Source: JANMEX01 sp043776635
Lineage (GTDB): Bacteria > Pseudomonadota > Alphaproteobacteria > Rhizobiales > Rhizobiaceae
Assembly (NCBI GenBank): GCA_043776635.1
Contig: JAYVRA010000002.1
Span: 1 to 12,614 of the forward strand
DNA length: 12,614 nt
Reading direction: 5' to 3'
Shown: positions 1-7,106 of the stretch, piece by piece
How the letters are laid out: the number at the start of each line of letters is the position of its first letter
How positions within the stretch are numbered: the stretch's first letter is position 1
Position numbers and translations under genes: made by a program
The notes under the pieces: generated by a model
What the model was told of the DNA's origin: nothing
Databases searched by the model: none
What the model saw: only the letters and a program-made list of their open reading frames with translations

Positions 1-344
1 GGTAGGAGCGTTGTGCCCGATGCATCAGGGATAATCTTGGTATAAACCCGTCCACCACGCTTCAAAAGCCAGAAAACAGGCGTTTTACCCGCCGCGCCAC
101 GGCCTCGTTTGCCTTTTCGTGTTCCCCTGAAATAGCTTTCGTCAACCTCATTCCCGCCGCCAAACAGCGCCTCACTTGTCGCTTCCAGTTCCATCGCAAT
201 GATCTGACGAAGGCGCGTGAAATAAAACGCAGCGCTATTGCGGTGAACACCGCAAAGACTTGCAGCCGTACGAGCGGTCGTTCCCGCAACAAAATACTCA
301 ATCAAACGATCCTATTTATATCCGCTGATCCGGCTCTTGCGCAT
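1..344 (-). pseudogene. IS1595-family transposase, amber-interrupted and cut by window edge
   Basis: Reading the minus strand from the ATG at 344 gives MRKSRISGYK, then a TAG at 314-312, then an uninterrupted frame to base 1. That frame includes GTTARTAASLCGVHRN, EVDESYF and RKGKRGRGAAGKTPVF. These match the N-terminal part of short ISXO2-type transposases; the Asp of VDESYF is the first residue of the catalytic site. From memory of related proteins, the residue at the stop is usually Gln, so CAG to TAG is the simplest explanation. The remaining frame is clean, so the stop is recent, or is bypassed by restarting downstream (a TTG lies two codons after the stop). The C-terminal half, with the other catalytic residues, lies outside the window. 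Inactive as read; the family call is confident. Confidence 0.85.
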
Positions 345-385
345 GACCAATATCATAACGCATTTTTGGATTATCCAGGACAGCC
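1..385 (-). mobile_element. IS1595-family (ISXO2-like) insertion sequence, partial
   Basis: The minus strand from about 385 to the window edge encodes an ISXO2-type transposase and a short leader of about 40 bases. The outer end is placed at about 385 because the minus strand there begins GGCTGTCCTGGATAATCC, which looks like an IS1595-type terminal repeat starting with GG. The other end lies outside the window, so the inverted repeat and the target duplication (8 bp is usual in this family) could not be checked. A TATGAT sequence just upstream of the transposase start could serve as a -10 box. The element lies directly against the RTX gene fragment that starts at about 386, so it probably caused the loss of that gene's 5' part. 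The family call rests on the transposase and is strong. The exact boundary is inferred. Confidence 0.8.
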
Positions 386-1111
386 CCTTCTTTCCTTCCA
401 GTCGGTGAATGGTGTTGCCGATACGATTGGCGGTCTGCTTGATAATGTGGTGTTCAAGGAAAGCGTCGATGGCGACCATGATGGCAACCATATTATGGGA
501 ACGGCAGTCCACGATTATTTGGTCGGCACGGACGGCAACGGCCACATTCAAGCTGGCGATGGCAATGAAACTCTGGTTTGCGGCAAGGGTAGCGACTTCC
601 TTGAGGTCAGCCCGGCGATTATAATCAGGCCGATTACGACGGTAAGGCAAGCGACTACGTCTTCACAAAAAATGCTGATGGAACCATCAAAGTGGTCAAC
701 GCCACTTATGGCACTGACACGCTGCTAAACATCAATGGTGTTTGGTTCTGCGGCGAAAACAAGTGGTATTCGCTCAATGGTCCGGTTCAAAAAACCACGA
801 CCGGGACGACCACAATCACAGCAACAACAGCGGGCGGCTCTCTTAACGGCACCAGCGGAAACAATCAGTTTATTGGCGGCGCTGGCGATGATGTGTTCCA
901 CGGCGACAAGGGCAATGATACTTATGATGGCGGCACTGCCGGCTATGACCAAGTGGATTTTGACGGACACCGCGCCGATTACACCTTTACTTATAATGCC
1001 GATGGTACAGTCACTGCCACCTATGCTGATTTTGGCACGGATATTTTGACCAATATCGACGGAGCGTGGTTCTACGGTGATAATGCCTGGGCCTCGACAG
1101 CCCAGCTTTAA
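386..1111 (+). pseudogene. RTX (haemolysin-type calcium-binding repeat) secreted protein, C-terminal remnant
   Basis: This is the C-terminal part of an exported RTX protein. The first stretch, up to about 615, reads in one frame (GTDGNGHIQAGDGNE, then GKGSDF). A single-base shift at about 612-617 moves the rest into the frame ending at the TAA at 1109-1111. Two homologous blocks of about 85 residues follow each other. Each has a glycine/aspartate repeat (GGAGDDVFHGDKGNDTYDGG in the second), then a segment like DYxFTxNADGTxxxxxxxxGTDxLxNIxGxWF. RTX nonapeptides bind calcium after export through a type I system, and the signal lies at the C terminus, which is present here. The 5' part and start codon are missing: the IS1595 element ends where homology begins. 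The shift means even this remnant cannot be made as one chain. Decayed exporter genes follow downstream. Confidence 0.82.
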
Positions 1112-1126
1112 CAGGGCTGCAAATTG

Positions 1127-1149
1127 ACCGGTGCACCCAACGCACCGGT
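1127..1149 (+). terminator. Hairpin after the RTX remnant, possible terminator
   Basis: ACCGGTGC (1127-1134) and GCACCGGT (1142-1149) form a perfect 8-bp stem with a 7-base loop, 15 bases after the RTX stop codon. The position suits a terminator or an mRNA-stabilising hairpin. No run of T follows on the plus strand, so intrinsic termination is uncertain. Confidence 0.4.
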
Positions 1150-1202
1150 TATCCGCCCAAAAATAAGAATAACAAGAGCTTTAGCATCGTGAGATAGTTC
1201 AA

Positions 1203-2307
1203 TTGAACGCAATATCAAAAGCTTTTTGTTGGTTTGGCGCTGGCGCGGCGGCGATGTTGATCGCATTAGTAACCCTTGTTTATAGCGGCCACGGGGTCCC
1301 TGTTGCGCCGGGCCATGCTGGGTTTAATTTGGTGCAGTCAGAGGTGACTTGGCATCTGCGCGGGGCGATGGAAAACAGTAACGCGCTTGCTTTTGCGGGC
1401 ACAACGGCAATGGCTGACCCTTCCGCGACGCTGCCAGCCCACCCGCCAATTCCCGCCAGCCCCGTGAGGCGTTTAATTCAATTGACGCGCTGACGGGCGA
1501 TGAGAAGACGCTGCAAAAGCGCCCTTCCCTGCCCGAGCCCAAGGGCTATCTGGAAGTGCGCGACGCCTCGTTTGTCAACGATCAGGGCAGGACGATCCCG
1601 GCAAGAGCCACGCTTCAAATTCGTCCCGGTGAGGCCATTTTGGTAGACGTTGCCGCCGGTGCCGGCAAATCCCTGCTCTTGCGTATTCCGGCCGGCGGCC
1701 TTGTCCCGCAATCGGGTATCGTCGCTTAGGACGGCGCGCCCCGTGCGCGGTGGTCACATGCGCAATGGGGCAGTGTGATTGGCTATTGCGGCGAGCAGCC
1801 CGGCCTAATCTATGGGTCGGTTACAGCAAATATTGCCCGGTTTGATGCGGATGCTGATCTCGATGAAGTCTATTGCGTGGCAAAACTTGTCGGCGCGCAG
1901 ATGCAATCGTTAATCTCGCAAAGGGCTATCAAACGGCTGTTGGCGATAATTCGCTCGCGCGCTCCACCAGACAGCGAATGCAGATAGCCCTTGCGCGCAC
2001 GTTTTTGGCTCGCCACGTGTTTTATTGCTCGATAACCCGGGCGCGGGCCTCGATCAAAACGGCGAGGGTACGCTGGTGAATGCACTGTCACGTGGCAAAG
2101 CAAGACGCAACAGCCATCATACTGGTCGCCCGCCCGCCTCTCCTTCACCGGATTGTTGACCGCTCGGTAGTCATTTACAACGGCGGCTTCGCGCCTGTCG
2201 GCGCGCCGGACCTGCCAGCGCAACTGTTTGCAGGAGCGCCAGCAGCCGGAACGTCAGCGGTGCAATTCAGCAGCAATTATTCGTCGCTTGCGGAGTTGAA
2301 CGCATGA
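1203..2307 (+). pseudogene. Type I secretion ABC exporter (PrtD/HlyB-like), heavily decayed
   Basis: The inner-membrane ATPase of an RTX export system is recognisable only in pieces spread over three frames. A hydrophobic segment near 1203-1290 may be all that is left of the membrane domain. From about 1472 the nucleotide-binding domain can be followed: PEPKGYLEVRDASF, a Walker A region reading GAGKS, then a TAG at 1727-1729. The frame continues through a Q-loop region (SVIGYCGEQPGLIYGSVTAN). A frameshift at about 1912-1920 leads to LAKGYQTAVGD and a spoiled signature motif (ARSTRQRMQIALART where LSGGQRQR is usual). A shift at about 2020 leads to Walker B (LLLDNPGAGLD, with Asn where catalytic Glu is usual). 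Another at about 2095 leads to AIILVARPP and VVIYNGG. Its final TGA overlaps the next gene's ATG as ATGA, a relic of translational coupling. At about 1.1 kb it is well below the family's usual length of about 1.7 kb, so much of the membrane domain is deleted. Confidence 0.8.
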
Positions 2308-3076
2308 TGAAAACACCCGCAAACGATGAGGAATGGTCGTGCGCTATCCACACGGACCTTGGCGATTTGACCGGCACGGCCGGTAAATCCATGGTTGGCC
2401 TTTTCGCACTCTTTGTCGGTTGGGCATTTATTGTTCCGATTGAATCGGCGGTAAACGCGCCCGGCATTTTCGTCTCTTCGGGCAAGAACCAGACCTTGCA
2501 GCACAGACCAGACCTTGCAGCACAGAGACGGCGGGCGCATCCGCTCTATCATGGCCCGTTAGGGTAATTTGGTTGAAGCCGGTCCGGTGATACTCGAACT
2601 TGACCCGACACTCGATCAGGCGCGGCTTACAAAACTCATGGCACGTAATGCTGTGCTCACGGCACAATAACAGCGGTTGGAAGCGGAAAAAGCGCAGGTT
2701 GCATCCGCTGCACAAAGCACCTCCGTAAACGGCCTGTCGTTTGGCGCTGATTTCACATTGCGCGGTATCGACACCACAGAGACGGCTGCTATTGACGGGT
2801 CCGGCTTTGAAGATCTCGATTCCCCCGGTTCGCAAGGCAGCCCCAACAAACAACAATATCGGGAATTGAAAACCGGCAGGAATGTTGTCAACGCCCAAGT
2901 ATCGGCGCTGCAAAGCCGTGCTGAGGTATTGCGCAGCCAGACGCAAGGTCTTGAGGATCGTCAGGCTTGCTACAGCAGCAAATTGACATCATCGGAAAGC
3001 AGCGTGACAGCGCTCATAAATTGGTAAAATCCGGCGATCTGCCTAAACAGACCGTCTGGGATTTGGACGCGCAACT
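2304..3076 (+). pseudogene. Type I secretion membrane fusion protein (HlyD/PrtE-like), broken
   Basis: This is the periplasmic adaptor of the secretion system. The ATG at 2304 opens a frame with one N-terminal membrane segment (VGLFALFVGWAFIVPIESAV) followed by NAPGIFVSSGKNQTLQH, a typical start of HlyD/PrtE proteins. A 19-bp tandem duplication (2489-2526) then shifts the frame. In the restored frame come DGGRIRSIMAR, a TAG (2560-2562), GNLVEAGPVILELDPTLDQA (the lipoyl-like half-motif), and a TAA (2668-2670). After that runs a long coiled-coil-like region rich in Gln, Glu and Ala to about 2970. A further shift at about 2973 gives QQIDIIGKQRDSAHKLVKSG, typical of the adaptor hairpin. Recognisable homology stops near 3073, where TolC-like sequence begins. 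The C-terminal half of the adaptor is therefore deleted. Four separate lesions show the gene has been free of selection for some time. Confidence 0.82.
2489..2526 (+). repeat. 19-bp perfect tandem duplication inside the fusion-protein gene
   Basis: The unit ccagaccttgcagcacaga occurs at 2489-2507 and again, with no gap, at 2508-2526. Nineteen is not a multiple of three, so the duplication breaks the reading frame. Removing one copy rejoins KNQTLQHR with DGGRIR, the order expected in HlyD-family proteins, which identifies it as an insertion into a once intact gene. Confidence 0.95.
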
Positions 3077-3690
3077 TTGCCACTGGATGGTTCGCTGCCC
3101 TCTTTTGATGCCTACTTAAAAGGTGGCAAGGCCAAGCTGCAGGCCGGCGCGGACCGTGCCAATCCAAGGCTGCGCGGCGCGGCGGCGGGCTATAACGCTG
3201 CACAATATGCCAACCGCCAAGCCTTTGGCCGGCACTTGCCGCAAATCAATTTGACGGGCGAATATCGCCACCCCTCTGCGACGAGCGGCATCGCCAACGA
3301 CTTGGACATGTGGATTGTGGGTGTGGGTATGCAAGTGCCGCTGCTCGACCTGTCAACCACGGCAGACACGGCAGCACAGGCCGGGCGCATGGATGACGCG
3401 CTTTACCGGGAGGCGGACACCCGGCAGTCTGTGCAGAGCCAGATTGAATCGCTTTGGACAGACCATGCGCAGATGGCGCAGTCCAATTCTGAAATCTCCT
3501 CGCGCAAGCGCGTCGTGGCCACTGCGATCAATCGCTTCAAGAACGATTTTGGTTCCCCCAACAAATCAGCGACAGCGAATTTGCACTGCAACCGGCATAA
3601 ATCAGCGCTATCCAAATCCGCGTCAAAAGCAGCTTGCCCGCCGTGCAATTGCTTATGGCGGCGGGGATGTTTCAAACCTCAATGTTATAG
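3077..3690 (+). pseudogene. TolC-family outer membrane channel, truncated remnant
   Basis: The frame from 3077 carries a TolC-type repeat: ANPRLRGAAAGYNAAQYA, then FGRHLPQINLTGEYRHP, a strand region DMWIVGVGMQVPLLD, and a helical stretch through RQSVQSQIESLW to VVATAINRFKNDF. In TolC-family proteins these segments form the second coiled-coil repeat and a barrel strand pair. The N-terminal half and signal peptide are absent. The remnant follows directly after the middle of the fusion-protein gene, so a deletion fused the two. After about 3550 the frame loses similarity. A neighbouring frame gives SLPAVQLLMAAG, like the last helix of the family, after another shift and an in-frame stop. The open frame to 3862 beyond this point is meaningless. 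It is the last part of the dead secretion operon and is not functional. Confidence 0.75.
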
Positions 3691-3707
3691 CCTTTCCTTT
3701 AGTCGAT

Positions 3708-3824
3708 TTAAGTCACAAAGGCATGACCGTTCACCTCGCGATGCGTTATCGTACGTGCTTCGTGCAGGCGGCGCATCGTTTCTGTATCGATCCCGAACGC
3801 ATTACGGACCGGACTTATGTACTT
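3708..3824 (-). other. Unassigned short open frame between TolC remnant and thi promoter
   Basis: Between the TolC remnant and the thi promoter lie about 190 bases with no assigned gene. The minus strand has an open frame of 38 codons bounded by stops, ending at the TAA at 3710-3708. It reads RNAFGIDTETMRRLHEARTI and then THREVNGHAFVT. It has one internal ATG (22 residues from there) and no clear ribosome site. It resembles real protein in composition and could be the 3' end of a lost convergent gene, but I do not recognise a family and chance is possible. Confidence 0.2.
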
Positions 3825-3858
3825 TTATAACACAAGGTAAGATAATTAAACCTTGCCC

Positions 3859-3888
3859 TTGACAGGGTGATGATTTTTGTTCTTTCTA
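3859..3888 (+). promoter_or_regulatory. Probable promoter of the thiamine operon
   Basis: A perfect -35 box TTGACA lies at 3859-3864. The -10 region 17-20 bases downstream is weak (TTTCTA at 3883-3888 or TCTATC at 3885-3890), as is common in alphaproteobacteria. A start near 3892-3896 would place the 5' end of the transcript right at the first stem of the TPP riboswitch. The position supports the call more than the -10 sequence does. Confidence 0.5.
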
Positions 3889-3891
3889 TCC

Positions 3892-4000
3892 GCACTAACC
3901 AGGGGTGTCCCGGCAAGGGGCTGAGAAATGGCTATGCGAGTAATCGCGGCGCAGTGACCCTTTGAACCTGATCCAGTTCATGCTGGCGTAGGGACGGTGC
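3892..4000 (+). ncRNA. TPP riboswitch (THI element)
   Basis: The conserved core of a thiamin pyrophosphate riboswitch is plain: AGGGGTG at 3901, CTGAGA at 3921-3926, ACCCTTTGAACCTGATC at 3957-3973, the paired CCAG (3973-3976) and CTGG (3983-3986), and GCGTAGGGA at 3986-3994. GCAC (3892-3895) can pair with GTGC (3997-4000) as the closing stem, which sets the limits given. The CTGAGA arm binds the pyrimidine of TPP and the other arm binds the pyrophosphate through magnesium. It precedes thiC by about 100 bases and should switch the operon off when TPP is plentiful. I see no strong intrinsic terminator in 4001-4102, so control of translation start is the likelier mechanism. Confidence 0.96.
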
Positions 4001-4105
4001 AAGCGTCGATCACTCGTGGATTCCAATTTTTTGAGGATCTTGCGGCGTTTTTTCATCTTTCCGGCATGATAACTGGGTCTCTAACACTGTTTTTGGAGCC
4101 TCATG
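4001..4105 (+). promoter_or_regulatory. Riboswitch expression platform and thiC ribosome binding site
   Basis: About 100 bases join the aptamer to thiC. They contain two T-rich runs (about 4027-4032 and 4048-4053) without a strong GC stem before them. GGAG at 4095-4098 is the ribosome site. It lies 4 bases before the ATG at 4103 and 7 before the ATG at 4106, so the second ATG has the better spacing. TGAGG (4032-4036) could pair with CCTCA (4099-4103), covering the start region. This 5-bp pairing is only a candidate for the off state. Confidence 0.4.
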
Positions 4106-5914
4106 ATGAATATTGCCGTATTACCCCCTAAAGTCTCAGTCACCACCGGCCCCCTGCCCGCCTCGCAAAAAGTGCATGTTGCGGGCGATATATTCCCCGA
4201 TTTGCGCGTTCCCATGCGTGAAATTGCTGTTCACCCGTCCTCCGGTGAGCCTCCTGTAACAGTTTACGACCCGTCCGGCCCCTACACAGACCCTTCCTGT
4301 CTTGTGAGCATCGAGTCCGGCATCAAACGCCTGCGCACCTCATGGGTAAAAGCCCGCAGTGATGTTGAGGAGTATGAAGGTCGCGCCGTCGCGCCGGAAG
4401 ATAATGGCTTTGCCACAGGCGAGCGGCTGACGCCGGTATTTCCCAATTTAAACAAGCCTTTGCGCGCTATCAACGGCAAGGCCGTGACGCAGATTGCCTA
4501 CGCGCGGGCAGGCATAATTACGCCGGAAATGGAGTTTGTCGCAATCCGCGAAAACCTTGGTCGCAAGGCTGCCTTGCCAGACCAAGCGCAAGATGGGTAC
4601 AGCTTTGGCGCCGCCATTCCGGACTTTGTAACACCCGAATTTGTGCGGGAAGAAATCGCTAGAGGCCGCGCGATTATTCCCAACAACATCAATCACCCCG
4701 AAAGCGAGCCCATGATTATCGGGCGCAATTTTCTGGTCAAAATTAATGCCAATATCGGCAATTCCGCCGTCACTTCATCCATGGCGGAGGAAGTTGACAA
4801 GATGGTGTGGGCCATCCGTTGGGGTGCTGACACTGTGATGGACCTGTCAACCGGTCGTAACATTCACAACATCCGCGAATGGATCATCCGCAATTCGCCT
4901 GTGCCAATCGGCACCGTGCCACTCTATCAAGCGCTTGAAAAGGTTGGCGGAATTGCTGAAAATCTAACGTGGGAAGTGTTTCGGGACACGCTTGTTGAGC
5001 AGGCAGAACAGGGCGTTGACTATTTCACCATTCACGCCGGTGTGCGGCTTTCACATGTGCCGCTGACTGTTGATCGCGTGACAGGCATTGTCTCACGCGG
5101 CGGTTCCATCATGGCCAAATGGTGTCTTCATCACCACAAGGAGAGCTTTCTCTATGAACATTTCAGCGAAATATGCGACATTTGCCGCAGCTATGATGTG
5201 GCATTTTCGCTGGGTGACGGTCTTCGTCCCGGCTCCATTGCCGACGCCAATGATGCCGCTCAATTTGCCGAGTTGGAGACTCTTGGGGAGCTGACAAAAA
5301 TCGCGTGGGCCAAAGATTGCCAAGTGATGATTGAAGGCCCGGGGCATGTTCCGATGCACAAGATAAAAGCCAATATGGACAAGCAGTTAGCAATTTGCGG
5401 CGAGGCTCCGTTCTACACACTCGGGCCGCTGACAACTGATATTGCACCGGGTTATGACCATATCACATCCGGCATCGGCGCGGCCATGATCGGGTGGTTT
5501 GGCACAGCAATGCTTTGCTATGTGACACCCAAAGAGCATCTTGGCCTGCCGGATCGTAATGATGTGAAAACCGGGGTTATCACCTACAAAATCGCCGCCC
5601 ATGCCGCCGATCTTGCCAAAGGGCATCCTGGTGCCAGCCTTCGTGATGATGCGCTGTCGCGTGCCCGTTTTGAGTTTCGTTGGGAGGACCAGTTTAATCT
5701 CTCGCTTGATCCGGAAACCGCCCGTGCATTCCACGATGAGACATTGCCGAAGGAGGCACATAAAGTCGCGCATTTCTGCTCCATGTGCGGCCCAAAGTTC
5801 TGCTCCATGCGCATTTCGCACGAAATTAAGGATGAAATCCGCAAAGAGGGCATGGAAACTATGGCGGCCAAATATCGCGATGGCGGCGACCTTTATATGC
5901 CTACCGGCGGGTGA
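4103..5914 (+). CDS. thiC: Phosphomethylpyrimidine synthase ThiC
   Basis: ThiC converts aminoimidazole ribotide and S-adenosylmethionine to 4-amino-5-hydroxymethyl-2-methylpyrimidine phosphate, the pyrimidine half of thiamine. It is an unusual radical-SAM enzyme of the cytosol. The protein has 603 residues (602 if the better spaced ATG at 4106 is used), the normal bacterial length. The family's [4Fe-4S] motif C-x2-C-x4-C is seen near the C terminus as CSMCGPKFC (Cys559, 562, 567 counted from 4103). Other family blocks are NHPESEPMIIGRNFLVKINA, NIGNSAV, WGADTVMDLSTG, EGPGHVPMHK and GPLTTDIAPGYDHITSGIG. No lesion is visible. It is the first gene after the TPP riboswitch, and its TGA is one base before thiO, so the two are translationally linked. 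Identification is certain. Confidence 0.98.
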   Translation: MMNIAVLPPKVSVTTGPLPASQKVHVAGDIFPDLRVPMREIAVHPSSGEPPVTVYDPSGPYTDPSCLVSIESGIKRLRTSWVKARSDVEEYEGRAVAPEDNGFATGERLTPVFPNLNKPLRAINGKAVTQIAYARAGIITPEMEFVAIRENLGRKAALPDQAQDGYSFGAAIPDFVTPEFVREEIARGRAIIPNNINHPESEPMIIGRNFLVKINANIGNSAVTSSMAEEVDKMVWAIRWGADTVMDLSTGRNIHNIREWIIRNSPVPIGTVPLYQALEKVGGIAENLTWEVFRDTLVEQAEQGVDYFTIHAGVRLSHVPLTVDRVTGIVSRGGSIMAKWCLHHHKESFLYEHFSEICDICRSYDVAFSLGDGLRPGSIADANDAAQFAELETLGELTKIAWAKDCQVMIEGPGHVPMHKIKANMDKQLAICGEAPFYTLGPLTTDIAPGYDHITSGIGAAMIGWFGTAMLCYVTPKEHLGLPDRNDVKTGVITYKIAAHAADLAKGHPGASLRDDALSRARFEFRWEDQFNLSLDPETARAFHDETLPKEAHKVAHFCSMCGPKFCSMRISHEIKDEIRKEGMETMAAKYRDGGDLYMPTGG

Positions 5915-5915
5915 A

Positions 5916-6905
5916 ATGCGCATTCTCATCAAAGGAGCGGGCGTGACGGGGCTTAGCGTCGCATTTGAACTTGCACGTCAAGGACATAAGGTTGAAATGG
6001 CAGAGCGCAAGCCAAGCGTTGGCCAAGGCGCATCCCATTTCGCAGGCGGTATGCTTGCTCCTTGGTGCGAGCGCGAAAGTGCCGGTGAAGCCGTGCTGAA
6101 AGAAGGTCTATTGGCAGCGGACTGGTGGGAAGGCGCTGTGCCCGGAGCCGTGGTAAAGCGCGGCACGCTTGTGGTGGCGCAGCCGCGCGATGCCGGAGAG
6201 TTAGCACGGTTTGCCGCGCGGACATCAGGTTATGAATGGGTGGATGAAGGCGCAATTGCCACCCTCGAACCCGCCTTGGCGGGGCGCTTTCGTAAGGGAC
6301 TTTATTTTCAAGGCGAGGCGCATCTTGATCCGCGCGCGGCACTTGTCGGGTTGTATAATGCGCTTAATAATCAGGGTGTTACGTTCCATTTCAACGCGAT
6401 TGACTTTTCCTCTTCAGGCTTTGACCATGTGATTGATTGCACTGGAGCGGCCGCAATTGGCGACCTACATCAATTGCGCGGTGTGCGCGGCGAGATGCTC
6501 TATTTGCACACATCCGAGATGAACCTGTCCCGCCCGGTGCGGATGCTGCATCCCCGCTATCCGCTATATGTCGTGCCACGAGACCATGGGCGTTTCATGG
6601 TTGGGGCCACCATGATTGAGAGCAACAATGATGGTCCGGTTACGGCCCGCTCGTCGATGGAGCTTATCAATGCGGCTTTTACACTGCACCCTGCCTTTGG
6701 CGAGGCGAAAGTCATTGAGCTTGGTGCAGGCGTGCGTCCCGCCTTTCCAGATAACTTTCCGCAAGCGTATTGGCGCGGTGACACGCTCCATGTCAACGGA
6801 ATGTACAGGCACGGATTTTTGCTGGCCCCTGCTCTAGCCCGGCAGGCAGCGGCGATGATTTCGTCTCAACCGTCGGTCTTGAGAGGTATTGCGCAATGCG
6901 CCTGA
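5916..6905 (+). CDS. thiO: Glycine oxidase ThiO
   Basis: ThiO is an FAD-dependent amine oxidase that turns glycine into the imine (dehydroglycine) used by ThiG for thiazole formation. The ATG at 5916 follows the thiC stop by one base and gives 329 residues. The N terminus MRILIKGAGVTGLSVAFELA shows the GxGxxG nucleotide-binding loop (residues 7-12) of the D-amino-acid oxidase fold. Further family features are HFAGGMLAPWCE near residue 45, GEAHLDPRAALVGLYNAL in the middle, and a C-terminal GAGVRPAFPDNFP followed by NGMYRHGFLLAPALA. The same frame is open far upstream inside thiC, but the FAD-loop position and operon spacing fix the start at 5916. The last 10 bases overlap thiS. No separate ribosome site is obvious, so coupling to thiC is likely. 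Confidence 0.95.
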   Translation: MRILIKGAGVTGLSVAFELARQGHKVEMAERKPSVGQGASHFAGGMLAPWCERESAGEAVLKEGLLAADWWEGAVPGAVVKRGTLVVAQPRDAGELARFAARTSGYEWVDEGAIATLEPALAGRFRKGLYFQGEAHLDPRAALVGLYNALNNQGVTFHFNAIDFSSSGFDHVIDCTGAAAIGDLHQLRGVRGEMLYLHTSEMNLSRPVRMLHPRYPLYVVPRDHGRFMVGATMIESNNDGPVTARSSMELINAAFTLHPAFGEAKVIELGAGVRPAFPDNFPQAYWRGDTLHVNGMYRHGFLLAPALARQAAAMISSQPSVLRGIAQCA

Positions 6906-7093
6906 CAATCAACGGTGAGTCTCATCAGCTCGAAACCACACGCTTAAGCGAGGTGCTTATCCTCTTGGAGTTTGAGGGCAAATGGCTGGTAACAGCGGTC
7001 AATGGCGTGCTCATACACCGTGATGAGTGGGGGCACTACCGACTTGGCGACGGCGACCGCGTTGAAATTTTAGCACCCATGCAAGGCGGATAA
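6896..7093 (+). CDS. thiS: Sulfur carrier protein ThiS
   Basis: This is a 65-residue ubiquitin-fold protein ending in Gly-Gly (EILAPMQGG). In the pathway the C-terminal glycine is adenylated by ThiF, converted to a thiocarboxylate, and donates sulfur to ThiG for the thiazole ring. The beta-grasp pattern is visible: MRLTINGES at the start, a Leu-rich helix near residues 17-25, VNGVLIHRDEW, and LGDGDRVEIL before the tail. GAGAGG at 6881-6886 is a possible ribosome site. The start overlaps the end of thiO by 10 bases and the stop is 13 bases before thiG. Length and tail are normal. No thiF lies in this operon, so the activating enzyme must be encoded elsewhere. Confidence 0.95.
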   Translation: MRLTINGESHQLETTRLSEVLILLEFEGKWLVTAVNGVLIHRDEWGHYRLGDGDRVEILAPMQGG

Positions 7094-7106
7094 AGGAGAC
7101 AGGCTC

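Noticed and set aside
62..301. 79-residue minus-strand open frame with its own ATG
   Set aside because: It is out of frame with the conserved IS1595 transposase, which covers the same bases and carries the EVDESYF motif.
312..650. 112-residue minus-strand frame ending in MRKSRISGYK
   Set aside because: Only the last ten residues are transposase. The upstream part is antisense to the RTX remnant and lies beyond the proposed IS end.
3690..3862. C-terminal extension of the TolC remnant to 3862
   Set aside because: Similarity to TolC is lost after about 3550 in this frame; the rest is basic, low-information sequence after a frameshift.
5601..5915. Long N-terminal extension of ThiO (434 residues)
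   Set aside because: The FAD loop of ThiO begins at 5916 plus a few codons. The extension overlaps the conserved end of thiC, including its cysteine motif, and is only an open frame by chance.
5387..5932. 181-residue minus-strand frame inside thiC
   Set aside because: It is antisense to a certain, fully conserved thiC, with no recognisable domain.
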